From Paenibacillus_AA sp045062745 (GTDB taxonomy: Bacteria > Bacillota > Bacilli > Paenibacillales > NBRC-103111): 64,000 nt of DNA. Every line of letters starts with the position of its first letter. Position 1 is the stretch's first letter. The translations under genes were made by a program, and so were the position numbers. Shown here piece by piece: positions 15,296 through 23,960 of this stretch. The DNA lies in the NCBI RefSeq assembly GCF_045062745.1, contig NZ_JBJGED010000011.1:62001-126000 (forward strand), in the 5' to 3' direction. The notes under the pieces are model-generated. The model saw nothing but the letters and a program-made list of their open reading frames with translations, did no database searches and was not told where the DNA came from.

Positions 15296-17016
15296 CAGAC
15301 GAGCATGCCGCCTTCCTTCATGTACTTAGAGACACCTTCCGCACAGCGGTACGCAAGCGCCCCGACCGTCGCGGTCGGATTATAGCCGCTGTTGTGAGCG
15401 AACGCAGATGCTCCGACAACGAACAAATTCTCCGCGTCCCACATCTGCAAGTACGAGTTGACCGCCGAAGTAGACGGATCCGCCCCCATGATAACGCCGC
15501 CCGTATTATGCGTCGATTGGTACGGCACGATATTGTACGGGCCGAGCTGGTCCGAAGAGCCCATCGTCGTCGGGCCCATTTCTTTCATAATCTCCGTCGT
15601 TTTCGTGGCGATAAACTTGATCATTTGCCGGTCCTGCTCCTCGAAGTCGAACGTAATCCGGACGAGCGGCAGACCGTACACATCCTTGTATGTAGGATCC
15701 AGGTCCAGATAATGGTGGCGAAACGGCAGGCTGGAGCCTTGGGCGCTGACGGACAGCACGCTGTTCGCATATTGAAGCGACTTTTGCTTGAAGTCCTTAC
15801 CCCACCCGGGCGTCCCCTTCGGCACCGAGTTCGTCGCGATCGGACGCTGGCCCGTCTGCGATATCCGAATGCCGGCTCCATGCAGGAAGTTCAAGCTGCT
15901 GTGGTCGAAATTGTCGCCGTTGTAATCGGGAATTTCCATGCCGAGCGAACCCGCGCCGGCGAACAGATTGAACTGCTTCTCGTCGAAAAATCCGGTCGCC
16001 GCACCACCGTTCGTTTGGTAGCAATAGTTTTTGCCGACGACGCCCTTCCCCGTCGCCGGATCGTACGGCTTGCCCAGCTTGGATGTCAGCAGCAACCGAA
16101 CATTATTGAATACATAGCTGGCCAGGATGACGATATCGGCCGGCTGTTCGAACTGCTCGCCGGTCACCGTATTCACGTAGACCACGCCGGTCGCTTTCTT
16201 GCCGTCGTTCTTCACCGAGACGACGTTCGAGTACGTGCGAAGCTCCAGGTTGCCGGTTTTTTGCGCGACCGGAAGCACCGTTACGACCGGATCGGCCTTC
16301 GCGCCGTATTCGCAGCCGAACCGCTCGCAGTAGCCGCAATATTGGCACGGGGCCCGCGTAATGCCGTCGGGGTTCGTATATTGCTCGGACAAATTCGCCG
16401 AAGGCATCATGTAGGGATGATACCCGAGCTTCTTTGTCGCATCCTCGAACATTTTCAGCACCGGCGTTTTGATCATCGGCTTGGTCGGGAACGGACTGGA
16501 CCGCTTGCCCACCAGCGGATTTTGCTCCTGATCGCCGGAGATGCCCGCCATCTTCTCGAACTTGTCGAAGTACGGCTCCAATTCGTCGTACGTGATGCCC
16601 CAGTCCTGCAGCGTCATCGCCTCCGGGATTTTCGCCTTGCCGTACCGCTCTACCGTCTTGCTGTAAATCTCGAAATCATAGGGGAGGAACCGGTACGTCT
16701 GTCCGTTCCAGTGAATGCCCGCGCCGCCCAACCCTTCCCCGAGAAGGAACGAGCCGTATTCGCGCATCGGGACGGCCGCCATTTTGTCGGTATTGCGGAA
16801 CGTGATCGTCTCCCTGGACAAATCCTGCATGAGATCGTACCGCTGCGCATACCGCAGCTCGTCATGCACCATATAGTAGTCTTGCGTGCTGCGCGGCTTG
16901 CCCCGCTCGAGTCCGACGACCTTCACGCCTTGCTTCGTCAGCTCCGCCGCGATGATGCCGCCGAGCCAGCCCATCCCGACGATGACGACCGGGACCTTCG
17001 GCAATACTGTTGCCAT
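15295..17016 (-). CDS. GMC-family dehydrogenase, large FAD subunit
   Basis: A 573-residue flavoprotein of the glucose-methanol-choline family, of the type forming the large subunit of membrane-linked gluconate/sorbitol dehydrogenases. The N-terminal FAD motif V-I-V-G-M-G-W-L-G-G is at 11-20. A cysteine cluster C-Q-Y-C-G-Y-C-E-R-F-G-C near residue 230 is typical of this subgroup. The catalytic end has H-N-T-G-G near residue 510 and N-P-T-A-T-V-G-A-L near 550. It should oxidise a sugar or polyol and pass electrons to a cytochrome. It has no signal peptide of its own; export together with the Tat-signal small subunit (17086-17859) is the known arrangement in the family. Confidence 0.9.
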   Translation of the reverse strand: MATVLPKVPVVIVGMGWLGGIIAAELTKQGVKVVGLERGKPRSTQDYYMVHDELRYAQRYDLMQDLSRETITFRNTDKMAAVPMREYGSFLLGEGLGGAGIHWNGQTYRFLPYDFEIYSKTVERYGKAKIPEAMTLQDWGITYDELEPYFDKFEKMAGISGDQEQNPLVGKRSSPFPTKPMIKTPVLKMFEDATKKLGYHPYMMPSANLSEQYTNPDGITRAPCQYCGYCERFGCEYGAKADPVVTVLPVAQKTGNLELRTYSNVVSVKNDGKKATGVVYVNTVTGEQFEQPADIVILASYVFNNVRLLLTSKLGKPYDPATGKGVVGKNYCYQTNGGAATGFFDEKQFNLFAGAGSLGMEIPDYNGDNFDHSSLNFLHGAGIRISQTGQRPIATNSVPKGTPGWGKDFKQKSLQYANSVLSVSAQGSSLPFRHHYLDLDPTYKDVYGLPLVRITFDFEEQDRQMIKFIATKTTEIMKEMGPTTMGSSDQLGPYNIVPYQSTHNTGGVIMGADPSTSAVNSYLQMWDAENLFVVGASAFAHNSGYNPTATVGALAYRCAEGVSKYMKEGGMLV

Positions 17017-17085
17017 GTGCCATGCCTCATTTCTGCTTGATGTTGGGAGTGATACAGCTCGATAGCTGCCCGTTGCGAACGGGGA

Positions 17086-17859
17086 CTAGTGGGTGACGAA
17101 GTGGTCGTGCAGGGAGCGAGGCTCCAAAGCGACGAAATCCTTGTCCATAATGCCCGTGTAGCTCATCTGGTTGCCCGGATACTTGCGCATCTTCCAGCCC
17201 ATCATATTTTTGTTGCCGCCATAGAGGGGGTCGGAATAAACGCCTTCGATCGTCAGCATCCGCAGCAAATTGAAGAACGATTTGCCGGTCACTCCGTTCA
17301 CGACCATAATCTCGCCTTTCTCCATGGAGGCGAGCAGCGCGTCCTTCTCTTCATCGGTCAGTTCGATGAACGTTTTGCCTCCATACTTCGACTTGCTCGC
17401 ATCCTCCAGCGCCTGCAAGCCCATCGTGAACACTTCGTGCCTGGGGATGCTCTGGTAATCGCCTTGGGTTGCTTCGCCTCGTACGAACGGGCCCATCCTA
17501 TATTCGCGGGCGTTGTACCCCCAGGGGCTTGCCATCTGATGGTCGATATAGAACGCCACCCCCAGCTCGGATGCGCCGGGTCCGTTCTCGTCCTTCGGGT
17601 AAATGCGCTCCGCCGCCGCCTCGGTAATCTGCAGCTGCGCTTGGGTGAAGAACATCGGCGCTTGGTTGTAATCGGCCGCAGGCGGCACTTCCGGAGCGGC
17701 GCCTTGGCCGCCGTCCGGCGCTTTGGTCTTGTTGTAGCTTCGGCCAATCGCGCCGCCGATCACCCCGCCGACGACTACGCCGCCGATCGCCGCCCCGGAT
17801 ACTTTCAGAAATCGGCGTCGGGACTCGTCCGCGGGTTCATTCCTGCGTTCATCTGCCAT
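17086..17859 (-). CDS. Gluconate 2-dehydrogenase subunit 3-like protein with Tat signal
   Basis: A 257-residue small subunit of the GMC dehydrogenase. The N terminus is a twin-arginine signal: S-R-R-R-F-L-K at residues 13-19 followed by a Gly/Ala/Val hydrophobic stretch. The subunit 3 domain starts near residue 70 (F-F-T-x-A-Q-L-Q-I-T-E-A-A-A-E-R-I-Y-P) and continues with the G-A-S-E-L-G-V-x-x-Y-I-D motif. It probably carries the FAD subunit across the membrane by hitchhiking. It is first in the operon small subunit, GMC subunit, tatC, tatA, with AAGGAGG before the ATG. The 69-base gap to the next gene holds a 15-bp hairpin (17069-17083). Confidence 0.9.
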   Translation of the reverse strand: MADERRNEPADESRRRFLKVSGAAIGGVVVGGVIGGAIGRSYNKTKAPDGGQGAAPEVPPAADYNQAPMFFTQAQLQITEAAAERIYPKDENGPGASELGVAFYIDHQMASPWGYNAREYRMGPFVRGEATQGDYQSIPRHEVFTMGLQALEDASKSKYGGKTFIELTDEEKDALLASMEKGEIMVVNGVTGKSFFNLLRMLTIEGVYSDPLYGGNKNMMGWKMRKYPGNQMSYTGIMDKDFVALEPRSLHDHFVTH

Positions 17860-18025
17860 CGTTTCCAGCCTCCTTCTTGTTATGTAAATGTTGGTTTGTG
17901 CGTATTGTGTTCAACTCGGTCCTCTCTTATACAAGTAGACGGAGCCAGCCCCATGTATGATTTTGTCCCTTGAGGGCAAAGTATAGGCAAGTTGCATCTC
18001 ACAACCTCAAAAAGGAGCGGCTTCC

Positions 18026-18406
18026 ATGAAAAAAACGTTGATCCTTTTGTCCATGCTGCTAGCGGTTTCGGTCACCGCGTGCGCCAGAAAAGACGGGACG
18101 ACAACGCCATCCCCGGCCCCGGCCGGATCGCCGGCGGCATCGCCTGCAGCTTCCCCGGCGGCGAGCCCGGGCGGCACCACAGCGGCGGCGGGGCAAACGA
18201 TTTACAAGCAAAATTGCGTCAGCTGCCACGGCGACAACCTGCAGGGCGGTGTAGGACCGAATCTGACCAAGGTCGGCGGCAAGCTGTCGAAAGACCAGAT
18301 CGTGACCGTCGTGTCGAACGGCCGAGGCGCGATGCCCGCGTTCAAGGGCAGACTATCGGATTCGGACATCGGCTCGATTGCCGATTGGCTGGCTACCCAG
18401 AAATAA
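18026..18406 (+). CDS. Lipoprotein cytochrome c (monohaem)
   Basis: A 126-residue membrane-anchored cytochrome. It has a lipoprotein signal with lipobox V-T-A-C (Cys19), a Pro/Ala/Ser linker with repeated S-P-A-A units (residues 28-50), then a cytochrome c domain. The haem site is C-V-S-C-H (64-68) and the distal axial ligand is probably Met103 in A-M-P-A-F. It resembles CccB/cytochrome c-551 of Bacillus. It is divergent from the GMC dehydrogenase operon (166-base gap) and is the obvious electron acceptor for it. AAAAGGAG precedes the ATG. Confidence 0.92.
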   Translation: MKKTLILLSMLLAVSVTACARKDGTTTPSPAPAGSPAASPAASPAASPGGTTAAAGQTIYKQNCVSCHGDNLQGGVGPNLTKVGGKLSKDQIVTVVSNGRGAMPAFKGRLSDSDIGSIADWLATQK

Positions 18407-18460
18407 AAATAAACGTACCCTCATGCGGTCCGATAACCGCAATGAGGGTACGTTTATTTT
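18406..18460. terminator. Bidirectional terminator between cytochrome c and permease genes
   Basis: Perfect 19-bp arms (18406-18424 and 18442-18460) around a small inner GCGG/CCGC stem, with A/T-rich flanks giving T-rich tails in both directions. It separates the convergent genes ending at 18406 and 18490. Confidence 0.9.
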
Positions 18461-18489
18461 GAGGGCGGTAATTCGTTGCTAAGCTTGGG

Positions 18490-19185
18490 TCACACGGTCG
18501 CTCTGCGGAGGAGCGAATAGGAAGCCGCCAGGAAAACGGCAGTAGGCAATAACGTCCAATTTGCAAGCCCGAGCATCGAATAGTCCGACACCCAGTGAGC
18601 CAGATCGGCCCACCATCCATAGTACGTGGCCGCGTAACCGATTACGGTGAAGGCCAGCGCGAGGATCAGGAAGAAGGCATACATGCCGTTACGCCCGAAC
18701 TTGCGGTAAATGCTGGAGATCGTAAAGCCCGCATAGAACAAAAAGAGGAGCAGCAGCAGGTAGATCCATAATTGGGCGAGTACGTTCCCGTCGGAGAAGT
18801 AAGGCAAATCGAAGAAATGCAGATTCACGAACCATCCGTCCGTCGCATTCTCGATGAAGGCTAGAAGGACGAGTGCGATCGAGATGAATACACTGACGGA
18901 TCCGATCGCTATCGCGGTTCCCCAAAAAAAGTCTTTTCTCCGCACATTGAATCCGAGTGCGAACGGGTACATCTGAACGAGCGAGACAATGCCCCCCACG
19001 AAAAAGTAGACGAACATAGAAGATAGGCCCCCGGTCGTAAGACCTTCCTCTTCCATCGGGGCAATCCCCGCTATAAGCAAATTGATGACGAAGCTGGACA
19101 GAAGGATCACCCAGGGAAGAATGATCCAGGACCAACGATCCTTCAGGTGCATCCGAGCGACGGACAACATATATCGATTGATCAT
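18490..19185 (-). CDS. ABC-2 type transporter permease
   Basis: A 231-residue polytopic protein with about six membrane helices and little polar sequence, the partner permease of the ATPase gene just upstream (one-base overlap, TAATG). In YtrA-type operons such permeases belong to small exporters that respond to cell-wall antibiotics or envelope stress. The substrate is not evident. Confidence 0.82.
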   Translation of the reverse strand: MINRYMLSVARMHLKDRWSWIILPWVILLSSFVINLLIAGIAPMEEEGLTTGGLSSMFVYFFVGGIVSLVQMYPFALGFNVRRKDFFWGTAIAIGSVSVFISIALVLLAFIENATDGWFVNLHFFDLPYFSDGNVLAQLWIYLLLLLFLFYAGFTISSIYRKFGRNGMYAFFLILALAFTVIGYAATYYGWWADLAHWVSDYSMLGLANWTLLPTAVFLAASYSLLRRATV

Positions 19186-20078
19186 TACACCTCTACCGCC
19201 TTCCGATTGGACTCGTTCTTAGTCATATAGACGATCAACTGCTGCAGCGATACCGGAGCCAGCTCAAGTCCGAGCTCGGCCGCGTATTTGCGGTCCTCCG
19301 GCTTCAGCCGGCCGATGCCGGCCGCCGTGGCCAAGCCCCCGAGCGACTCTCGATTCAGCACCGTCCTCCCGGCCATGAATGCCTCCACGGCAGCCGATTG
19401 CCCGGCAACGGCGAACGCGCGGTCCCGCAAGGCGTCGGCGTCTTCGTCGATGATCAGTTTGCCGCTGTCCAGGACGAACACGTGCTCGAGCAGCCGGCTT
19501 ACTTCGTCGATCAGATGCGTGGAGAGGATGACCGTCCGCGGGTGCTCGGCGTAGTCTTCGAGCAGCTTGTCATAGAACAAGCTGCGGGCTACCGCATCGA
19601 GCCCCAAGTACGGCTCGTCGAAGATCGTGAGCGGCGCACGGCTCGCGAGCCCCACGATGATGCCGACGGAGGAGAGCATCCCTCTCGACAGCTTTTTCAT
19701 TTTGCGCTTCAAGGGGAGACGGAACGCCTCCGTAAGCTCCAGCGCATACTCGCGGTCCCAGTTCGGGGATGTATAGGCCGCAATGTCCAGCACATCCTGA
19801 ACCCGGTACGTTTCCGGATATTTTTGGCTCTCCTTGATGAAGCAGATGCGGCTCAGCACACCGGCATTCTCGTACGGCTCTTCCCCGAATACGCGCAGCT
19901 CTCCGCTCGTGGGGAACAGCTGGGCGGTCAGCATGTGCATGATCGTAGTCTTGCCCGCGCCGTTCCGGCCCAACAGTCCGTAGATTTTGTTCGGCTCGAT
20001 CGTGAGGCTGATCTCGTCTACCGCTTTAAACTCCCCGTAAGCTTTGGTCAATCGCTTCAATTCGACGATCTGGTTCAT
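19185..20078 (-). CDS. ABC transporter ATP-binding protein (YtrB-like)
   Basis: A 297-residue ATPase. Walker A is G-R-N-G-A-G-K-T-T at 37-45. The signature is an atypical L-S-R-G-M near residue 134 in place of L-S-G-G-Q. Walker B is T-I-F-D-E-P and the H-loop is I-L-S-T-H. The last 80 residues form a C-terminal extension common in this exporter group. It overlaps the GntR gene by ATGA (20075-20078) and the permease gene by one base, so the three are one translationally coupled operon. Confidence 0.92.
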   Translation of the reverse strand: MNQIVELKRLTKAYGEFKAVDEISLTIEPNKIYGLLGRNGAGKTTIMHMLTAQLFPTSGELRVFGEEPYENAGVLSRICFIKESQKYPETYRVQDVLDIAAYTSPNWDREYALELTEAFRLPLKRKMKKLSRGMLSSVGIIVGLASRAPLTIFDEPYLGLDAVARSLFYDKLLEDYAEHPRTVILSTHLIDEVSRLLEHVFVLDSGKLIIDEDADALRDRAFAVAGQSAAVEAFMAGRTVLNRESLGGLATAAGIGRLKPEDRKYAAELGLELAPVSLQQLIVYMTKNESNRKAVEV

Positions 20079-20446
20079 CGACCCGTCTCCCCTCTCCGAA
20101 TCATTTCCGACAATTGATCCGCCGTAATCCCAAGCTTCTGCGCTTCCTGGACCATCGTGACGACATATTGTTCATAAAACTGCTCTCGCCGCTTCTCCAA
20201 AATTACCGACTTTGTCCCTGACGCTACGAACATTCCAATCCCTCTCTTCTTATAAAGAATGCCTTGATCGACCAGCAAGTTGACCCCTTTGGCAGCGGTA
20301 GCCGGATTGATCTGGTAAAAGCTCGCGAATTGATTCGTAGAAGGCACTTGGGACTCCTCGGGCAATCGCCCTTCCAGAATGTCGTTCTCGATCCGCTCCG
20401 CAATCTGTACGAATATCGGACGGCTGTCGTCCATTAGAAAACTCAT
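20075..20446 (-). CDS. GntR-family regulator, YtrA type
   Basis: A 123-residue repressor: winged helix at the N terminus (R-P-I-F-V-Q-I-A-E-R-I-E... S-T-N-Q-F-A-S-F-Y-Q-I-N-P-A-T-A-A-K-G) and only a short C-terminal dimerisation tail, the YtrA subfamily layout. It heads the ABC operon and very likely represses it. A perfect 9-bp-arm dyad lies over the promoter (20478-20499). GGTGAG precedes the ATG. Confidence 0.9.
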   Translation of the reverse strand: MSFLMDDSRPIFVQIAERIENDILEGRLPEESQVPSTNQFASFYQINPATAAKGVNLLVDQGILYKKRGIGMFVASGTKSVILEKRREQFYEQYVVTMVQEAQKLGITADQLSEMIRRGETGR

Positions 20447-20477
20447 CGTCTCACCGCCTTGCCTCTCAGTTTGTTGG

Positions 20478-20499
20478 TTAGTTACTCATGTAACTAACT
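20478..20499. promoter_or_regulatory. GntR (YtrA-type) operator
   Basis: Perfect inverted repeat GTTAGTTAC, four bases, GTAACTAAC. It overlaps the -10 region and start site of the minus-strand promoter of the GntR/ABC operon, a repressor position. Confidence 0.75.
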
Positions 20500-20525
20500 A
20501 TATAAGCAATAAACCTCAAAGTCAA
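20498..20525 (-). promoter_or_regulatory. Promoter of the GntR/ABC operon
   Basis: Minus-strand TTGACT (20520-20525), 16-base spacer and TATAGT (20498-20503), about 52 bases before the GntR start codon and overlapped by the operator. Confidence 0.65.
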
Positions 20526-20599
20526 CCCTAATTTTACAATTGGGCGTTTTATTGCTATTTTGTAGGTAACTGACTCCATACGAAAAGCAGGTGAATGTC

Positions 20600-20800
20600 G
20601 TGATCCCCTATATTCTGCTTATTGCCCTGTTCGTCCTTGTCGCCGCCGTCTCCACCGTTCTAGTCGGCGTATCCAAGACGAACCGGGAAGGCAACCCGGA
20701 CTACGAGCGCAGAACGACCGGCAACATGGTCCGATTGACGAGCTTTTACGTCCTGGCGGCGATTGTCGGAATTGCGATTTTGCTGTATATTTTGTTCTGA
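20600..20800 (+). CDS. Small membrane protein, 66 aa
   Basis: A short protein with two hydrophobic helices (about residues 2-24 and 45-66) joined by a polar loop with K-T-N-R-E-G-N-P-D-Y-E-R-R-T-T. It is probably an inner-membrane hairpin with the loop outside or inside equally possible. GTG at 20600 is preferred because AGGTGA lies 5 bases upstream; a GTG at 20591 would overlap that site. No family is recognised. It is divergent from the GntR operon and has its own terminator. Confidence 0.7.
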   Translation: MIPYILLIALFVLVAAVSTVLVGVSKTNREGNPDYERRTTGNMVRLTSFYVLAAIVGIAILLYILF

Positions 20801-20825
20801 CTCGTCCCCTTTCCGACCGGCTTAG

Positions 20826-20870
20826 AACCAGCATTTGGCGGGCATTCCCAGCCATTTGCTGGTTTTTTTT
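20826..20870 (+). terminator. Terminator of the small membrane protein gene
   Basis: AACCAGCA (20826-20833) pairs with TGCTGGTT (20857-20864), with inner GGCGGG/CCCAGCC pairing, followed by a run of eight T. Confidence 0.9.
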
Positions 20871-20906
20871 GCGGGTGCGCGAAATTTCTCGGATTCTTCA
20901 TTTTTT

Positions 20907-20939
20907 TGTAACTAATTGCCCGTGCCGAGCGTTTATAAT
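20907..20939 (+). promoter_or_regulatory. Promoter region of the acyltransferase gene, possibly ECF-type
   Basis: A perfect TATAAT (20934-20939) lacks a good -35 hexamer. Overlapping it is TGTAAC (20907-20912), 17 bases, CGTT, which resembles the ECF sigma X/V layout of Bacillus. In B. subtilis the homologous O-acetyltransferase gene is controlled by sigma V, so the partial match is suggestive only. Confidence 0.35.
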
Positions 20940-20977
20940 GAACCGGAGACATAAGAAATGAAAGGGCATTGGCGAGT

Positions 20978-22957
20978 ATGAAACACAGCACAAGAGCAAG
21001 CGCAAGCGCAGCAGGAAGCAGGCAAGCAGGACAGGAAGTTAAGTCGGAAAGGCGTTACATGGCAGGTCTGGACGGGCTGAGGGCGCTATCGGTGTTCGCG
21101 GTCATCGCCTACCACCTGCATGCGGGCTGGGCCCAGGGCGGGCTGTTGGGGGTCGGGGTATTCTTCGTTCTATCGGGGTATCTGATCACGGACATCCTGG
21201 CCGACCAGTGGGGCCGGCATCGCACAATCGATTTGAAGGATTTTTGGATGCGCCGCATCAGACGGCTCATGCCCGCCATGCTCGTCATGATCGGCGCGGT
21301 GCTGGCTTGGGCGACGATGTTAGGCCGCACCCAGCTGTCCTCCATCCGGGAGGACGCCATGGCGTCCGTGCTGTACGTCATGAATTGGTGGTACGTGTAC
21401 CACGAGGTTTCATACTTCGAGAGCTTCGGCCCTCCTTCCCCGCTCGGCCATCTATGGTCGCTCGCGGTGGAAGAGCAGTTCTACCTGGTCTGGCCGATCG
21501 TATTCATGCTGCTGCTCCGTTTCGTGAAGCGGCGCGGTCGGATCATCCTGCTCCTGGTCGCCGGCATCGCGGCTTCCGCCGTAGCGATGGCCGTCCTGTA
21601 CGAGCCAGGCCTCGATCCGAGCCGAGTGTATTACGGGACCGATACGCGGGCGTTCGCCCTGCTGATCGGCGCCCTGCTCGCCCTCGTCTGGCCGAGCCGC
21701 CGCTTGGCGACGAAGCTGACGCTTCGTTCCAGGACCGCGCTCGATATGAGCGGAACCGTCGCGCTGTTCACGGTCGGGCTGCTCGTCTGGCGGACGAACG
21801 AATATGACGCCGGCTTATACCAGGGCGGCATGGTGGTGCTGTCCATAGCCGCCGCCGTGCTCGTAGCCGTGCTGGCCCACCCGGCCAGCCTATTGGCCAA
21901 GGTGCTCGGCTCCGCCCCGCTGAAGTGGCTCGGGCAGCGCTCCTACGGCATCTATCTGTGGCATTATCCCGTTATCATTCTGACATCGCCGTCCGTGCAG
22001 TCCGAGGAGTTGAACGTGGTGCGCGCAGCGGTGCAGGTCACAGCCACTCTGATCCTGGCGGCGCTCTCGTACCGTCTCGTGGAGGAACCGATTCGACAAG
22101 GCTCGATGGGCAAGCTCTGGAGACGAATCCTGACGGGAGATCACAAGCGTCCGTTCAGGCCCGGCCGGCTGTGGGTGACGTCCGCCGGCACCCTCCTCGC
22201 TCTGCTCATGCTCGGCGGGGGCACGAGCGGCTGGTCGCCGTTCATGGACGGGAACGCGGTGAGCGTCGCGGGCGGTGTCCACCCGTCAGATACGGGGACT
22301 CCGACGCCGCTGCCGCTGCCGACTCCCACGGCTCAGCCTACGCCTGATACGGCGGCAAAACCGACCCCGACTCCGGGCGGCTCATCATCGCCGGTGCCGA
22401 CTCCGACACCCACGATGAATCCTCCAAACGGCGGTACAAAACCGACTCCGACACCGGCCGCCTCGCCCGGATCCGGAAAAGGCATAACCGTAATCGGGGA
22501 CTCCGTCATCCTGGATGCCGGTCCTTATTTGGAGAAGCTGCTTCCCGGCATCCATATCGAGGGCAAAATCGGCCGCCAGATGGCGCAAGCGCCGGAGCTG
22601 ATCAACCAGCTGAAGGCGGATGGCAACCTGGGCAGCCGGGTGCTGATCGAGCTCGGCACGAACGGCTCGTTTTCCAAGAAACAGCTGGACACCCTGTTCG
22701 CCTCTCTGAAGGGCGTACAGCATATCGTTCTAGTCAATACACGGGTGCCTCGGCCCTGGGAGGAAGAAGTGAACAACACGCTTGCCTCGTATGCGGCGAC
22801 GTGCTCCAATGTCACCCTCGTCGACTGGCACACGGCGAGCAAGGACAAGAGCGAGCTGTTTTATGACGACGGCGTGCATCTGAACCCCGAAGGCGCGGAA
22901 TTTTACGCCTCTTTGCTGGCCCAAGCGTTCGAGCCGGTCCATTCGACCGGCAGTTAA
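20978..22957 (+). CDS. Acyltransferase family protein, OatA-like peptidoglycan O-acetyltransferase
   Basis: A 659-residue two-part enzyme. Residues about 25-390 are an Acyltransferase-3 membrane domain (G-L-D-G-L-R-A-L-S-V, Y-H-L-H, F-F-V-L-S-G-Y-L-I-T, and H-L-W-S-L-A-V-E-E-Q-F-Y-L) with about ten helices. Residues about 420-500 are a Pro/Thr-rich linker of repeated P-T-P units. The last 150 residues are an extracytoplasmic SGNH domain with V-I-G-D-S and the catalytic D-x-x-H in D-D-G-V-H-L-N. It should move acetyl groups out and O-acetylate peptidoglycan or another wall polymer. The start at 20978 has only a weak AAAGGG site 11 bases upstream. Confidence 0.88.
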   Translation: MKHSTRASASAAGSRQAGQEVKSERRYMAGLDGLRALSVFAVIAYHLHAGWAQGGLLGVGVFFVLSGYLITDILADQWGRHRTIDLKDFWMRRIRRLMPAMLVMIGAVLAWATMLGRTQLSSIREDAMASVLYVMNWWYVYHEVSYFESFGPPSPLGHLWSLAVEEQFYLVWPIVFMLLLRFVKRRGRIILLLVAGIAASAVAMAVLYEPGLDPSRVYYGTDTRAFALLIGALLALVWPSRRLATKLTLRSRTALDMSGTVALFTVGLLVWRTNEYDAGLYQGGMVVLSIAAAVLVAVLAHPASLLAKVLGSAPLKWLGQRSYGIYLWHYPVIILTSPSVQSEELNVVRAAVQVTATLILAALSYRLVEEPIRQGSMGKLWRRILTGDHKRPFRPGRLWVTSAGTLLALLMLGGGTSGWSPFMDGNAVSVAGGVHPSDTGTPTPLPLPTPTAQPTPDTAAKPTPTPGGSSSPVPTPTPTMNPPNGGTKPTPTPAASPGSGKGITVIGDSVILDAGPYLEKLLPGIHIEGKIGRQMAQAPELINQLKADGNLGSRVLIELGTNGSFSKKQLDTLFASLKGVQHIVLVNTRVPRPWEEEVNNTLASYAATCSNVTLVDWHTASKDKSELFYDDGVHLNPEGAEFYASLLAQAFEPVHSTGS

Positions 22958-22963
22958 ATAACG

Positions 22964-22995
22964 ATCCCGCCCCTCGATCAGGGGGCGGGATTTTT
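22964..22995 (+). terminator. Terminator of the acyltransferase gene
   Basis: ATCCCGCCCC (22964-22973) with GGGGCGGGAT (22982-22991) and a T tract. It overlaps the last codons of the convergent YihY gene. Confidence 0.85.
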
Positions 22996-23895
22996 GGTTG
23001 AGCCTTTGGGCAGCCATTTTTTCAGCCATGGAAACGACCAGCCGAATGCTTTGCACTCCGGCTTCACGCGTCCCTCCCGGCTAAACGCAAGCGTTGCATT
23101 GAGCTGACCGCCCAAGATGACCATAATCGAGCTGATGTACAGCCAGATGAGGAGCACGATCACTCCGCCTAAACTGCCATATGTACGAGTGTAGTTGCCG
23201 AAGCGGTTTACGTAAAAGGAGAAGACCAGCGAAATCGCGATCCACCCTATCGTCGTGAAGATCGCTCCGGGAATGACCTCACGGATTCGCAGTCTACGGT
23301 TCGGCGTGATCCAGAAGAGCAGAGTGAACACAGCGAGCATCGCAGCGACAGGCACGGTATATTGCATCACGGCCCAAATACGGTCGAATTGATCGGCATT
23401 GGTCATGAAGCGGAATAGGTATTCGCCGATCGCCCGGCCGAAAATGACCATGCCCATGGAGAGTAAAATAACGACGGCGAGCACCAGGGTCGACAGAATT
23501 GAGATGCCTCTCACTTTCCAAAAGGCTCGGTTCTCCTCCACGTCATAAGCCCGGTTCAGCCCTTTGATAATCGCGTTAATTCCGTTGGAGGCCGCCCACA
23601 GGGTCGCAATCATCCCGACGGAGAGCAAGGTCTGGCTTTTGTTTCCGGACACTTCGCTTAATATGCGCGTGATCAGTTCCTTCGCCGCCTCCGGCAAAAT
23701 CGAGATCCATTCCCAGATCACCTCGTCGCCGGACAGCTGAAAAAACGAGATGATGCTGATGAGAAAAATGAGGAACGGAAAAAAAGACAAAATCAAATAG
23801 TAGGTAAGTTGAGCCCCAAGCGCCGACACCTCGTCGTCCCGGACCCGGTTCAGCATACATTTGGTTACATCGATGAGCCTCTCTCGACGAGTCAT
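22978..23895 (-). CDS. YihY/BrkB-family membrane protein
   Basis: A 305-residue polytopic protein of the YihY family with six or so membrane helices. The typical segments are A-L-G-A-Q-L-T-Y-Y-L-I-L-S-F-F-P-F (about 26-42), A-S-N-G-I-N-A-I-I-K-G-L-N-R-A-Y (about 101-116) and Y-G-S-L-G-G-V-I-V-L-L-I-W-L-Y (near 240). The family was once called ribonuclease BN by mistake; its real function is unknown. GGGAGGGGG precedes the ATG. It stands alone, convergent with the acyltransferase gene. Confidence 0.9.
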   Translation of the reverse strand: MTRRERLIDVTKCMLNRVRDDEVSALGAQLTYYLILSFFPFLIFLISIISFFQLSGDEVIWEWISILPEAAKELITRILSEVSGNKSQTLLSVGMIATLWAASNGINAIIKGLNRAYDVEENRAFWKVRGISILSTLVLAVVILLSMGMVIFGRAIGEYLFRFMTNADQFDRIWAVMQYTVPVAAMLAVFTLLFWITPNRRLRIREVIPGAIFTTIGWIAISLVFSFYVNRFGNYTRTYGSLGGVIVLLIWLYISSIMVILGGQLNATLAFSREGRVKPECKAFGWSFPWLKKWLPKGSTKNPAP

Positions 23896-23960
23896 CCTTC
23901 CGCCCCCTCCCTTGCCTTTATACTGTTACTATACCCGAATGCACCTTAATGAAGCACGAA

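Noticed and set aside
15394..17040. 548-codon plus-strand open frame opposite the GMC dehydrogenase
   Set aside because: Shadow frame caused by GC-rich codons; Arg/His-rich with no family features, whereas the minus strand gives a complete flavoprotein.
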